Positions 16,675 through 25,211 are shown, counted from the first letter of the stretch. The stretch: DNA of 64,000 nt from Paenibacillus lycopersici (GCF_010119935.1 NZ_CP048209.1:1669501-1733500); one strand, 5' to 3'. Notes: generated by a model not told the origin, from the letters alone. Program-made: numbers and translations.

Positions 16675-16800
16675 CTATAAGCCGATATTGGTTTTTAAGC
16701 CTTGGTAGCTTCCGGAATTAGGAAAACCGTCCTGAACGAGCGACATGAACTTCTCCGTGAATCCATAGGCCGCAAGTTCGTTGATCGGTACCATTGTCAT
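16675..16800 (-). CDS. Possible small ORF or gene remnant
   Basis: A 42-codon frame read leftwards from ATG 16800 to TAG at 16675 gives a protein-like C-terminus (AAYGFTEKFMSLVQDGF). The frame stays open upstream to a stop near 16947 but has no earlier ATG, GTG or TTG with a ribosome site. It may be the decayed end of a lost gene. This is the only coding-like content of the 420-base gap between 16593 and 17014. Confidence 0.2.
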   Translation of the reverse strand: MTMVPINELAAYGFTEKFMSLVQDGFPNSGSYQGLKTNIGL

Positions 16801-16927
16801 CTCGCTTATTGGATTGCGATCGAACTCGTTCGCAGCAGATTGCTCATCGTCTCTCGCTCCTCTCGCTATTATCTTATCCGTTGATGCTAGTGCCGCAGCC
16901 CGACTTTCGCCTCGCGGCCGGTTTATT

Positions 16928-16956
16928 TTGACAACCGAAAGACATTACAGTAAACT
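16928..16956 (+). promoter_or_regulatory. Sigma-A promoter of the MerR operon
   Basis: TTGACA (16928-16933) and TAAACT (16951-16956) are spaced by exactly 17 bases. The -10 lies inside the palindrome TTACAG-TAAA-CTGTAA. Confidence 0.7.
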
Positions 16957-16998
16957 GTAACTAATACACCGAAGTGTTTCATATACAGTTGAATGTAT
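16945..16998 (+). promoter_or_regulatory. Three successive palindromes, probable MerR-type autoregulatory operators
   Basis: TTACAG-4-CTGTAA (16945-16960, perfect) overlaps the -10. ACAC-CGAA-GTGT follows, and ATACA-6-TGTAT (16983-16998) lies just before the ribosome site. The first and third share ATACAG/TTACAG half-sites. Autoregulation by the downstream MerR protein is inferred. Confidence 0.5.
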
Positions 16999-17014
16999 GG
17001 GAGGCGTTGCGGTC

Positions 17015-17437
17015 ATGAATGGTTATACCGCGAAACAGGTTGCCGAAATTCTGCAGGAGGCCGATCCGCGTATGAATTTGCGGACGGTCAGGTACTACAC
17101 GCAGATCGGCATGGTGCCGCCGCTAGAAGCGGCAGGGAACCGCAGGGTGTACACCGACGACCATATCCGCCGTTTCCGCGCCATCATTACGTTATCCCGA
17201 ACCGGAGAGACGCTGGCTGCCATCCAGGACATGTTGAAGAGCCTCTCTGCGGCGGAGATCGAGAACTTAAGCCGGCAATTATCGCTGTATGAGCCCAGCC
17301 GGATGCTCGGGAACGAAACGCTGAAAATCACGGACGATGTCCTGATTACGATCAGCCCCCGCATTTCCGCGGAGGTCAAGCAGCGCGTGATCGAATCGGT
17401 AGCTCAAGCGCTGAACGGTGATCCTCATGAGACTTGA
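17015..17437 (+). CDS. MerR-family transcriptional regulator
   Basis: 140-residue DNA-binding protein. The N-terminal winged HTH is clear: YTAKQVAEILQEA, then LRTVRYYTQIGMVPP, AGNRRVYTDDHIRRFRAIIT. This is followed by a short coiled-coil-like helix (LAAIQDMLKSLSAAEIENLS) and a C-terminal region of no known ligand type; the metal-binding cysteines of metal-sensing MerR proteins are absent. The ATG at 17015 is chosen over 16997 because GGGAGGCG then has correct spacing. It is the first gene of a three-gene operon and overlaps the next start. Confidence 0.88.
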   Translation: MNGYTAKQVAEILQEADPRMNLRTVRYYTQIGMVPPLEAAGNRRVYTDDHIRRFRAIITLSRTGETLAAIQDMLKSLSAAEIENLSRQLSLYEPSRMLGNETLKITDDVLITISPRISAEVKQRVIESVAQALNGDPHET

Positions 17438-17951
17438 TCTGAAGACGGCCAAGTCCAGGATGGAGAACGAAGCAGGGATGAATCATTTGCGGATCAGGCT
17501 GCTCCGGGACGAAGAAGAGCTCGCGCAGCAGGCCGAAATCCAGCTTCTGCTGCCGGACGGCATTTATCGTTCGCGCAACTTGAATGGTTATGCCGAGAAT
17601 GAACGTCAGCATATCGTTGTCGGTGCGCCGGACCAAGAGGTACCGGACCAAGAGGTAATGGTAGAGCTGTATACCGAAAACGCGATCCGATGCGGCGAAT
17701 GGACGATCGCGGTAAACGTATGGACGGCGATGAGCATGATAAGCCGGGAGCTGGAGATGCTGGTCGTCGGAGAAGAGGAAATGGACGCGGCCGAGCTCGA
17801 CGATGAAGTCGTCGAATGCGTCAAGGCGCTGCGCAATGCCGCTCCGCCCGCCGATGAAGGGTTCCGGACGGTGACGATCCAACCACGGCGAATCGAGAAG
17901 CGGCAGCATGCATTTACGGATCTGGAGAAGAAGTATCGTATCGATTACTAA
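17427..17951 (+). CDS. Hypothetical protein of MerR operon
   Basis: 174 residues, mostly charged and acidic, no signal peptide or membrane helix, no family recognised. A repeated PDQEV (twice, about residues 70-80) is visible, and the middle reads like mixed alpha/beta (LLLPDGIYRSRNLNGY, MVELYTENAIRCGEWTIAVN). The ATG at 17427 lies inside the last codons of the MerR gene, so translation is coupled; an overlapping GTG at 17418 is an alternative. It is probably controlled by, or a partner of, the MerR protein. Confidence 0.7.
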   Translation: MRLDLKTAKSRMENEAGMNHLRIRLLRDEEELAQQAEIQLLLPDGIYRSRNLNGYAENERQHIVVGAPDQEVPDQEVMVELYTENAIRCGEWTIAVNVWTAMSMISRELEMLVVGEEEMDAAELDDEVVECVKALRNAAPPADEGFRTVTIQPRRIEKRQHAFTDLEKKYRIDY

Positions 17952-17970
17952 TGAGAAGGAGCTGAATCGC

Positions 17971-18153
17971 ATGGAGCAGGAGCAACGCGAATATACCGTC
18001 GAGTACCAGGACGGCTACGGCGTGCTATATTATGAAACGGTCACAGCGGACGGTCTGTCCGAAGCCGAAACGCAGGTGCGCCGCAGATACCCCGATGTCA
18101 CGATCAGAGCCGTCACGATGAATCCGCATGCCGGCTTGGATAGGAATGCCTGA
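17971..18153 (+). CDS. Small hypothetical protein of MerR operon
   Basis: 60-residue soluble protein (begins MEQEQREYTVEYQDGYGVLY) with a predicted beta-beta-alpha-beta pattern. AAGGAGCTG lies at good spacing before the ATG at 17971; a longer frame from 17908 would overlap the previous gene and lacks a ribosome site. Third gene of the MerR operon. No family recognised. Confidence 0.65.
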   Translation: MEQEQREYTVEYQDGYGVLYYETVTADGLSEAETQVRRRYPDVTIRAVTMNPHAGLDRNA

Positions 18154-18348
18154 CGTATTCCGCGCTATCCGTCGTAACGCGCTGCTTCATTAATAATAGT
18201 GCAATAGTGCCCGGCCCGTTGCCCTCACTGCTAGCAGGGCTCGGCCTTCTTGACTTCTGCCGCACGGTACGCGACTGGCGTATCATCGCGCGGCTGAGTA
18301 TGGCCGGGCGGGCCTGTGGAACATAACGGCTGACGAAAGCATTGCGAG

Positions 18349-19608
18349 TCAGTCTCTTATCGCCGCATGGCTCCCCGCCGAATAGCCCGTCGAGAACGCG
18401 GCCGTAATGTTATAGCCGCCCGTGTAGCCGTGAATATCGAGCACCTCGCCGCAGAAATACAAGCCCCGCATCAGCTTCGACTGCATCGTCTTCGGATCGA
18501 TCTCCTTCAAGTTCACGCCGCCCCCGGTCACGAACGCATCCTCCAGCTTCAGCGTCCCGTAAGCGCGCAGCGGGAATGCCTTGACCAGCTTCGCGAACGC
18601 CAGCCAGGCCTGCTTCGGAATATGGTCGTAGGTCAACTGCTCGTTCAGGCCGGCTTCCTTCATAAGCAGCGGGATCATCCGCTCAGGCAAGTAGCTCTTG
18701 AGCACGTTCTTGACCGCCTTCCTGGACTCGTCCCGGGCAAGCCGCATCGTCTCGGCGTATACCTCGTCGGCCGACTGATCCGGCAGCAGGTCGATCGTCA
18801 GCAGGGCGTTGCGGGCGTCGCCTTTCTTCAATTCCTTGACGACGAATTGGCTGCAGCGCAGCGCGATGGGACCCGATAGGCCGAAGTGGGTGAAAATCAT
18901 ATCGCCGCGATGCTCGGTCACGCGCTTGCCCTTGGCGTTCCAGACGGACAAGCTGACATCGCGAAGCGACAATCCCTGCAGCTCTTTGCTTTGAATGAAC
19001 GGCTCGTTCGACGTAATCGGCACTTCCGTCGGGAACAGCTCGGTTATCGTATGGCCGGCCTGCTCCGCCCACGGATAGCCGTCCCCGGTCGAGCCGGTAT
19101 GCGGGACGGATTTGCCGCCGGTGGCGACGACGACGCTCCCGCAGCCGATCGTTTCGCCCGATTTCAGCGCAACCGCGCGCACGCGCCCGTTGTCGTAGGC
19201 GATATGGGCGACGGGAGCGTTCACCCGGATGTCGACGCCTTGCTTCCGAACCTGCTGAACGAGCGCGTTCACGACGGTCTTCGCGCTGTCGGTGACCGGG
19301 AACATCCGGCCGTTGTCCTCTTCCTTCAAGGCGATGCCAAGCCCTTCGAAGAAGGCGATAATCTCCTTGTTGCCGAAGCTGTTCAGCGCGCTGTGCAGAA
19401 ACCGGCCGTTGCCGGGAATATGCTTGATGAGCTCGTCCAGCTCCTTGATGTTCGTCACGTTGCAGCGCCCGCCGCCCGAAATGCCGAGCTTGCGCCCCAG
19501 TTTATCTCCTTTGTCCAGCAGCAGCGTCCGCGCCCCGTTCTTGCTGGCGGCGATGGCGGCCATCAAGCCGGCGGAGCCGCCTCCGATAATAATCACGTCG
19601 TATGTCAC
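18349..19608 (-). CDS. NAD(P)/FAD-dependent oxidoreductase, YhiN/HI0933 family
   Basis: Cytoplasmic flavoprotein of a widespread but poorly characterised family. The N-terminal dinucleotide-binding motif YDVIIIGGGSAGLMAA is followed by GRKLGISGGGRCNVTN, a signature of this family, and VVATGGKSVPHTGSTGDGY. The C-terminus has the second FAD contact GLYFCGEVLDIHGYTGGYNI. Two starts are possible: ATG 19626 and GTG 19608. The GAGGAG ribosome site lies inside the longer form and serves the GTG, so I prefer 19608 (419 residues). It is monocistronic. Reaction unknown. Confidence 0.9.
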   Translation of the reverse strand: MTYDVIIIGGGSAGLMAAIAASKNGARTLLLDKGDKLGRKLGISGGGRCNVTNIKELDELIKHIPGNGRFLHSALNSFGNKEIIAFFEGLGIALKEEDNGRMFPVTDSAKTVVNALVQQVRKQGVDIRVNAPVAHIAYDNGRVRAVALKSGETIGCGSVVVATGGKSVPHTGSTGDGYPWAEQAGHTITELFPTEVPITSNEPFIQSKELQGLSLRDVSLSVWNAKGKRVTEHRGDMIFTHFGLSGPIALRCSQFVVKELKKGDARNALLTIDLLPDQSADEVYAETMRLARDESRKAVKNVLKSYLPERMIPLLMKEAGLNEQLTYDHIPKQAWLAFAKLVKAFPLRAYGTLKLEDAFVTGGGVNLKEIDPKTMQSKLMRGLYFCGEVLDIHGYTGGYNITAAFSTGYSAGSHAAIRD

Positions 19609-19737
19609 GATATTCTCCTCGATCATGTATCTATATTAATGCGCGTCAATCTATTTCCATGGCTGAATGCCGTTACTATCATACTATCCAGACGGAGGAC
19701 CGTCTACTCGCGGAGCCTTCGCGTATTTACAAAATTT

Positions 19738-19746
19738 TGGTATAAT
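19738..19746 (+). promoter_or_regulatory. Extended -10 promoter of the sporulation-type kinase gene
   Basis: TGGTATAAT gives an extended -10 with perfect TATAAT at 19741-19746; the -35 region is poor (TTCGCG at 17 bases). It lies about 130 bases before the kinase start. Confidence 0.55.
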
Positions 19747-19877
19747 CTACCATAAAACGCTGGTTGGAATTAACAGGATTTTCATTGTAAATTCAATAAA
19801 GCTATGATTTAATCGGATTAAGAGCGTATCGCGGATAAACAATAGCTGGTCCTCTCTGGAAGGTGGGACTCAATTTT

Positions 19878-21569
19878 GTGTGGAAGCTTCTTCTTCTGCA
19901 ATTTCTTCTAGCTCTATTTCCGATTTTTATTTTTCAATTCTGGTATGACTACTCCAAACCTCTCAAGCGAGTGCCGAACTTCCTTATTCTGACATGCGGC
20001 GTTTGCGTGCTGCTGGGCATTGCGACGTGCATCGACGTGCAAGGATTCGATCTCGGCTATCTCTATGCGCAGCTCATCATCGGTTCCCTGTACGGCGGAA
20101 CGCTCGTCACCGTCGGATTAACCTTGATCTATCTCGTCGCCCAGCTCATTATGATGGACGGCAGCTGGGGATGGATCGAGATGGCCGGTACGCTGCTGCT
20201 CGTCGTTCCCGCGATGTCGTTCTTCAACCACCGGTTCTACTTCCGAAGCATGCGTTCGAAGTTTACGATTGCCTTAAGCTTGACCGCGCTCGTCCTGTTG
20301 ATTCGGGCAGGCGCTTTTATATACTACTACCGTGTAGAGCATCCCCTGTTGAGCGAGGCGGATTACTATACGGTAATCCTCCATCAGGCGTCTTATTTCA
20401 TTATCGTGGCCATCGGAATCGCCTGTTCGGAGCACTCCGTCCGGTATCAGCAAATTCATTACCGGCTTGCGAAGATGTCGGACAACTACCGCATCGAGGT
20501 GCAGAAGCTGCAGCAATTTATCGAAGAAACGCCGCTCGGCGTCATCTTCGTCGATCAGGCAGGCACGATCACGCATATTAATGAAATGGCGATCCATCTG
20601 CTGAGGGACAAAGTAGGCGGCAAGACGCGGAGCGAGCTGCTCGGCCAGCCGTTCACCATCATGTACGACCACATCGAGAAGGACGTCATGGGACGCCTGC
20701 TCCATCAAGCGCTGAACGGGCATAAGGTCACAACGGAATACGTGCAGGAGCAGGGTAAAATCTACCTGAATTCCGGCATTTGCGTCCGCGATATGGACAA
20801 CAACGAAATCACCGGCGCGGCGCTGATCGCCCATGACATGACGGAGCTGAACCGGCTGCGGGACGAGCTCGGACGGATGGAGCGCCTCAGCCTCGTCGGG
20901 CAGATGGCGGCGAGCATTACGCACGAGATCCGCAATCCGATGGCGGTCATTCGGGGCTTCGTCCAGCTGCTGGGCGAACGGAGTCCCGACAATCAGCGGG
21001 AATATTACCGGATCGTCATGGAAGAGCTCGACCGGGCGAACAGCATTATCAGCGACTTCCTGTCGCTGGCCCAGAACCGGATCATCGAGAAGAACAAGCG
21101 CTCGCTGCATGACATCATCAACGAGATTACGCCGCTGCTGCTCGCCGATGCCAATATGCGCGGGCAATCGCTGGAGCTGAAGCTGGGCGATGATATTCCG
21201 ATGCTCATGCTGAACGAGAAAGAGATGAAGCAGCTCATCCTGAACCTGTCGCGCAACGGGATGGAAGCGATGGATCACAACGGCGTTCTGTCGCTGGAGA
21301 CGGCCGCCTATGACAACCATGTCGATCTGCGCGTCAAGGATACCGGCAGCGGCATTCCGAAGGAGAAGCTGGAGCATCTGTTCGAGCCGTTCTATACGAC
21401 CAAGTCCCATGGCACCGGGCTCGGCCTTCCGCTCTGCCTCAGCATCATGGAACGTCACGGCGGCGACATCTACGTCGATTCCGAAGAGGGCGTCGGCACG
21501 ACCTTCGTGGTCCGCTTCGACCGCAACCGCAACGCCTACGAAGCGGCCGCGGCGCTCAGCCGGTCTTGA
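19878..21569 (+). CDS. PAS-containing membrane sensor histidine kinase
   Basis: 563-residue kinase. About five to six membrane segments fill the first ~195 residues in the manner of the LytS-like 5TM sensor module. A PAS domain (ETPLGVIFVDQAGTITHINE) follows at roughly residues 210-330, then the dimerisation/phosphorylation helix with His349 (ASITHEIRNPMAVIRGFVQL) and an HATPase domain (LNLSRNGMEAMD, DTGSGIP, GTGLGLPLCLSIMERHGGDI). This layout resembles sporulation kinases feeding the Spo0 phosphorelay (KinB-like); the assignment to sporulation is inference. GTG 19878 is chosen over GTG 19863 because GGAAGGTGGG then acts as ribosome site. No response regulator is adjacent. Confidence 0.88.
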   Translation: MWKLLLLQFLLALFPIFIFQFWYDYSKPLKRVPNFLILTCGVCVLLGIATCIDVQGFDLGYLYAQLIIGSLYGGTLVTVGLTLIYLVAQLIMMDGSWGWIEMAGTLLLVVPAMSFFNHRFYFRSMRSKFTIALSLTALVLLIRAGAFIYYYRVEHPLLSEADYYTVILHQASYFIIVAIGIACSEHSVRYQQIHYRLAKMSDNYRIEVQKLQQFIEETPLGVIFVDQAGTITHINEMAIHLLRDKVGGKTRSELLGQPFTIMYDHIEKDVMGRLLHQALNGHKVTTEYVQEQGKIYLNSGICVRDMDNNEITGAALIAHDMTELNRLRDELGRMERLSLVGQMAASITHEIRNPMAVIRGFVQLLGERSPDNQREYYRIVMEELDRANSIISDFLSLAQNRIIEKNKRSLHDIINEITPLLLADANMRGQSLELKLGDDIPMLMLNEKEMKQLILNLSRNGMEAMDHNGVLSLETAAYDNHVDLRVKDTGSGIPKEKLEHLFEPFYTTKSHGTGLGLPLCLSIMERHGGDIYVDSEEGVGTTFVVRFDRNRNAYEAAAALSRS

Positions 21570-21662
21570 TGCGGCCGGATCCATGACGGATGACGAATAC
21601 ATAGCGAACGGATAAGCGGTATGCCCTGCGCGCATACTACCCGTTGGAAGGGGGTGCCAGCA

Positions 21663-21797
21663 GTGGAAAACAATCCGCAGTCGCGCAGCGCTTCCGAACA
21701 GGACGCGTCGGCAAACAAGAAGAAGCAGAGCGCCAAGGCGCCGGAATCGGAAGGCTACGACAAGAAGTTAGATGGCCCCAATCGCCCTTCCATCTAA
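21663..21797 (+). CDS. 44-residue hydrophilic protein
   Basis: Small protein from GTG 21663, preceded by GGAAGGGGGT at ideal spacing. It is hydrophilic and Lys/Ser/Ala-rich (NKKKQSAKAPESEG) and ends KKLDGPNRPSI. It is separated by 15 bases from the DUF3905-like gene, so they form an operon. No function is known. Confidence 0.6.
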   Translation: MENNPQSRSASEQDASANKKKQSAKAPESEGYDKKLDGPNRPSI

Positions 21798-21812
21798 GGA
21801 AGGAGAACGGGC

Positions 21813-22205
21813 ATGAACGAGGATGACGCACAGCAGATGAAAGGATCCGCCGCAGGCGGCGACGATCCGGAGCTAGATCCGTACGAAATCAATTTCCTGC
21901 CTCGGTTCCGCAGCGGCCGGGGTCCGAGAGCGCCGTTCGTGAACAGCAGCGGCGTCGTCATCGGCGATCATATGTACGAGTCGCCGAACTCGCCGCTCAG
22001 CGATTGGACGACGGACACGGATCCCGCGGTCATGGCGGGCGGCGAATGGGTGCATCCGTTCAAGGACGTCGGTTTTCAGACCGGCGAGAACCGGGCTTAT
22101 TTCGAGCAGGGCATTCCGCCGGCAGGCGGCGTCTTCACGCATCCCGAAGAAGATGCGGCCTATGAAGCGATGAACGATGCCGAACTCGAGGATGAGCCGC
22201 AGTAA
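21813..22205 (+). CDS. DUF3905-like conserved protein
   Basis: 130 residues, soluble, acidic at both ends. The central block (APFVNSSGVVIGDHMYESPN, SPLSDWTTDTDPAVMAGGEW, VHPFKDVGFQT) matches my recollection of the Bacillales DUF3905 family, whose role is unknown. ATG 21813 follows AAGGAGAACG. It sits behind the 44-residue gene and is closed by a clear terminator at 22245. Family name is recalled, not searched. Confidence 0.7.
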   Translation: MNEDDAQQMKGSAAGGDDPELDPYEINFLPRFRSGRGPRAPFVNSSGVVIGDHMYESPNSPLSDWTTDTDPAVMAGGEWVHPFKDVGFQTGENRAYFEQGIPPAGGVFTHPEEDAAYEAMNDAELEDEPQ

Positions 22206-22244
22206 GCCGCTTGCGGCCGCGGCAATCCGCAGTCGGGCAGCAGA

Positions 22245-22277
22245 GCAATCGGGCGCAGGCCCGGTTGCTTTTTCTTT
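22245..22277 (+). terminator. Terminator of the DUF3905 operon
   Basis: GCAATCGGGC pairs with GCCCGGTTGC around GCAG (one G-U pair) and is followed by TTTTTCTTT. It overlaps the -35 of the next promoter. Confidence 0.88.
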
Positions 22278-22304
22278 GCTTTCATTAGGGTCGCGGCGTA
22301 TAAT
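22276..22304 (+). promoter_or_regulatory. Sigma-A promoter of brxA-nadE
   Basis: TTGCTT (22276-22281), 17-base spacer, TATAAT (22299-22304), about 35 bases before the brxA start. Confidence 0.75.
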
Positions 22305-22338
22305 AGAAAAAAACTGCAATTTTAAGGAGCGATCACAT

Positions 22339-22770
22339 ATGTCGATGTCTTTCGAACGATACATGCTTGATATGATCCAGCCGATGCGCGACGATCTGAC
22401 ACGTCTTGGCATCGAGGAGCTGCGCACGCCGGAAGCGGTAGAAGAGAAGCTGCCGAACGCGAAGGGCACGGCGCTCGTCGTCATCAACTCCGTTTGCGGC
22501 TGCGCCGCCGGCCAATGCCGTCCGGGCGTTGCCCAAGCGCTGCAATCCGAGAAGCTGCCCGATCACCTGTTCACCGTATTCGCCGGCCAGGATAAGGAAG
22601 CGACTGCGAAAGCGCGCGAATATTTCGCGCCGTATCCGCCGTCCTCGCCGTCCATCGCCCTGTTGAAAGACGGAGAGCTCGTTCATTTCATTGAACGTCA
22701 CCAAATCGAGAACCGTTCGGCCGCCGATATCGCAGCAGATCTGTCGTCTGCTTTCGAACGGTACTGCTAA
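22339..22770 (+). CDS. Bacilliredoxin (BrxA/BrxB family)
   Basis: Cytoplasmic thiol protein of 143 residues that removes bacillithiol from S-bacillithiolated proteins in Firmicutes. The family signature Cys53-Gly-Cys55 is seen in INSVCGCAAGQCRPG; Cys60 is a further cysteine. ATG 22339 follows AAGGAGC; the upstream in-frame ATG at 22177 lies inside the preceding gene and terminator. It sits 16 bases before nadE and shares its promoter. BrxA and BrxB cannot be told apart here. Confidence 0.93.
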   Translation: MSMSFERYMLDMIQPMRDDLTRLGIEELRTPEAVEEKLPNAKGTALVVINSVCGCAAGQCRPGVAQALQSEKLPDHLFTVFAGQDKEATAKAREYFAPYPPSSPSIALLKDGELVHFIERHQIENRSAADIAADLSSAFERYC

Positions 22771-22786
22771 TAGAAGAGGTGATGGC

Positions 22787-23596
22787 ATGAGCTTGCAGGA
22801 ACAGATCATAAGAGAGCTTGGCGTGAAGCCGGAGATCGATCCGCAGCAGGAGATCCGCAAGCGGGTCGATTTCTTGAAGGATTACGTGCGCAAATCCGGA
22901 ACGGCCGGCTTGCTGATCGCGATCAGCGGCGGCATCGACAGCGCGGTCGCGGCGGGCTTGTGCAAGATCGCGACCGACGAGCTGACCGAAGAGACGGGCA
23001 AGGAGCACATGACGCTGGGCGTATTCCAGCCTTACGGCGAGCAAACCGATATTTCCGACAGCTACGCCGTGGCGGAGGCGTTCAACCTCAAGTACCGCGT
23101 CGAAACGAACATTCAGGAAGCGGTTGACGAAATCTCCCTCGAAACGGAGCACAGCCTGAAGTCGATCGGCATCTCCAAGCATCTGAGCCGCGGCGGCAAA
23201 GGCAACATCAAGGCGCGGACCCGCATGGTCGCGCAATATGCGCTTGCGTTCGAGCTGAACCTGCTCGTCGTCGGCACGGACCATGCTTCCGAAGCCATCA
23301 CCGGTTTCTACACGAAGTGGGGCGACGGCGCGGTCGACATTACGCCGCTCAGCACGCTGAACAAGCGTCAAGTCCGCCTCGTGGCGGCTGCGCTCGGCGT
23401 GCCGGGCGCCGTCGTGACGAAAGCGCCGACCGCTGGACTGTGGGACGGCCAAACCGACGAGGACGAGCTGGGCCTCACGTACGAGGAGAACAGCGATTAC
23501 CTCGAAGGCAAGACGATCGGCGACGAATCCCGCGAGAAGCTGGAGAAGCATTATCTCAAAACCGCGCATAAGCGGAACGCGATTCCGGGCATTTAA
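22787..23596 (+). CDS. nadE: NH3-dependent NAD+ synthetase
   Basis: Cytoplasmic ligase that converts nicotinic acid adenine dinucleotide, ATP and ammonia to NAD+. 269 residues, typical of the ammonia-dependent short form without a glutaminase domain. The PP-loop SGGIDSAVAAG lies near residue 47; GNIKARTRMVAQYALA, LVVGTDHASEAITGFYTKWG and KAPTAGLWDGQTDEDELG are further signature blocks. ATG 22787 with AGAGGTG upstream is chosen. It follows brxA closely and is closed by the terminator at 23615. Confidence 0.97.
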   Translation: MSLQEQIIRELGVKPEIDPQQEIRKRVDFLKDYVRKSGTAGLLIAISGGIDSAVAAGLCKIATDELTEETGKEHMTLGVFQPYGEQTDISDSYAVAEAFNLKYRVETNIQEAVDEISLETEHSLKSIGISKHLSRGGKGNIKARTRMVAQYALAFELNLLVVGTDHASEAITGFYTKWGDGAVDITPLSTLNKRQVRLVAAALGVPGAVVTKAPTAGLWDGQTDEDELGLTYEENSDYLEGKTIGDESREKLEKHYLKTAHKRNAIPGI

Positions 23597-23614
23597 TGCA
23601 GGCAGCACGACAAG

Positions 23615-23645
23615 ACGCCCTTCGGTTCAGACCGAAGGGCGTTTA
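23615..23645 (+). terminator. Terminator of brxA-nadE
   Basis: ACGCCCTTCGGT and ACCGAAGGGCGT form a perfect 12-bp stem with a TCAG loop, followed by TTTACTTGTT. Confidence 0.88.
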
Positions 23646-23782
23646 CTTGTTGCGGCCGGCGTACCGGCGTACCGGCCGGCCGTGGAGGAACGGAGTATGG
23701 CTGTTACGAACGAGAGCAACTCGAGCGCTTTCCGGACTGTAGATCCTCTATTTGGCTATTTTGGTGATTATTCGGTACCCCG

Positions 23783-23800
23783 CGGACAGGAGATTCGTTA
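23783..23800 (+). repeat. Fifth copy of the CGGACAGGA..CGTTA repeat
   Basis: CGGACAGGAGATTCGTTA resembles the four copies at 10051-10228, with one changed base in the second half-site. It is in the 473-base gap 23597-24069, which otherwise holds only the nadE terminator, a short GCCGGCGTACC repeat and low-complexity GGCTT-rich sequence; I see no gene there. Confidence 0.6.
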
Positions 23801-24069
23801 TTTAAGCAATCCGGCGTGGATTTGGCGCCTTAGGGGGGCGCTAGCGGTTAGGCATAGGGATTGCTGTGCAGGCGGCTTGGTTTTAGGCTTGCTAAGCAGG
23901 CAGTTAGCTTCGAGATTGCTTCGCGGGCCGTCAGGCTTGGGTTTGATCCGCAGCGGTTAGGCTTTTTACAGCTCTGCTGGCAATCGCGAAGCGCTGCGTT
24001 TCCGCTGGCTTTTAATGGTATGATAGGACAGAAGGACAGAACGATCACATTGGGGAGGTCGCTGCACTT

Positions 24070-25194
24070 ATGAATCCTGCTGTATGGCATCATCGCAATC
24101 CGCTTGTACATACCTTGAAGGCGCTGTCGGAGGGCCGGTTGACCGTCGGATTCATCGGCGGTTCCATTACGGACGCCCGTCCGCGGCATAATTGGCCGGA
24201 GCCGGTTATCGGCTGGCTTGTCGAGCGGTTCCCGCAAGCGAGGATCGTCGTCGAGAACGCCGCTATCGGCGCGACGGGCAGCGAGCTCGCCGTGTTTCGG
24301 GCGAAGCGGGATTTGATCGACCGCGGCTGTCAGCTTGTGTTCGTCGACTATGCCGTCAACGATCAGGGCGAGCCTGACGAGAAACGCAGCCGGACGCGCG
24401 AAGGCCTCGTCCGCAAGCTGCTCGCGGACGGCAGCCGGGATGTCGTCCTGGCGCACACGTATATGCAGGACATGTACGGGGCAATGGCGGAAGGAGGCGT
24501 GCCGGATTCGATCGCCGGACTGGAACGCATTGCCGACCACTACGGCGTCGGCTCCGTCTGGATGGGGCTGTACGCGCTGGAAGAGGTGCGCAAGGGCCGC
24601 ATGCGCTGGGAGGAATGGCTGCCGGACGGCTTGCATCCGACGAGCCGCGGCAGCTACAGCTACGGGCAGAGCATCATCGCCTTCCTGGAGCGGGAGCTGC
24701 TGGGCGCAGACGGCGCCCGCGCCTTGGCCGTGGAGCACGAGACGGGCAGCTCCGCCGCCATCCGCGCGCTGCCTGAACCGCTGAACCCGAAGCATTGGGG
24801 AGCGGCGGAGGTGCTGCCGCTTGCGGAGGCGGAGACGGAAGGGCCGTGGACGATTCGCCGCTGGCCGTATTACGAATGGATCGACCAGGTGCTGGAGACG
24901 GCGGCGGTCGGCGCGAAGCTGGCGTTCTCGTTCAACGGGCGGGGCCTGTCCCTCGGGTTCGATTTCGGCAAAATGTCGGCCGAATTCCGTTACCGGATCG
25001 ACGGCGGGGAATGGGTAACGGTAAACCGGGAGCGGCCGGACTGGTGCGGCGACGAAGGCTGGTTCCGGATCTGGTTCCTCGAGGACGAGCTGGCAAGCGG
25101 CGCGCATCGGCTGGAGCTTGAAGTCATTCACGGCAATCGGCCGGATTGCAGAGGAACGAATTTTAGACTGGCGCTGATCGGCGTCGTCGTATAA
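24070..25194 (+). CDS. SGNH/GDSL-type hydrolase with C-terminal beta domain
   Basis: 374-residue predicted esterase without signal peptide. Block I is GFIGGSIT with nucleophile Ser32, block II is the Gly in GATGSELA, block III is the Asn of YAVNDQGE, and block V is Asp186-Gly-Leu-His189 (DGLHP), which supplies the catalytic pair. After residue ~240 the chain becomes a beta-rich region (LAFSFNGRGLSLGFDFG, EFRYRIDGGEWVTVNRE), as seen in carbohydrate esterase-like proteins. Deacetylation of plant polysaccharide fragments would suit the neighbourhood but is not proven. GGGGAGG precedes the ATG at 12 bases. Confidence 0.85.
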   Translation: MNPAVWHHRNPLVHTLKALSEGRLTVGFIGGSITDARPRHNWPEPVIGWLVERFPQARIVVENAAIGATGSELAVFRAKRDLIDRGCQLVFVDYAVNDQGEPDEKRSRTREGLVRKLLADGSRDVVLAHTYMQDMYGAMAEGGVPDSIAGLERIADHYGVGSVWMGLYALEEVRKGRMRWEEWLPDGLHPTSRGSYSYGQSIIAFLERELLGADGARALAVEHETGSSAAIRALPEPLNPKHWGAAEVLPLAEAETEGPWTIRRWPYYEWIDQVLETAAVGAKLAFSFNGRGLSLGFDFGKMSAEFRYRIDGGEWVTVNRERPDWCGDEGWFRIWFLEDELASGAHRLELEVIHGNRPDCRGTNFRLALIGVVV

Positions 25195-25211
25195 GGCAGG
25201 CGGTTGAGAGA

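Noticed and set aside
16702-16884. 60-codon plus-strand frame before the MerR operon
   Set aside because: No ribosome site and no conserved pattern; the opposite strand looks slightly more protein-like but is also doubtful.
23682-23960. 92-codon frame between nadE and the SGNH hydrolase
   Set aside because: It spans a dispersed repeat and low-complexity GGCTT-rich sequence, with no family resemblance.
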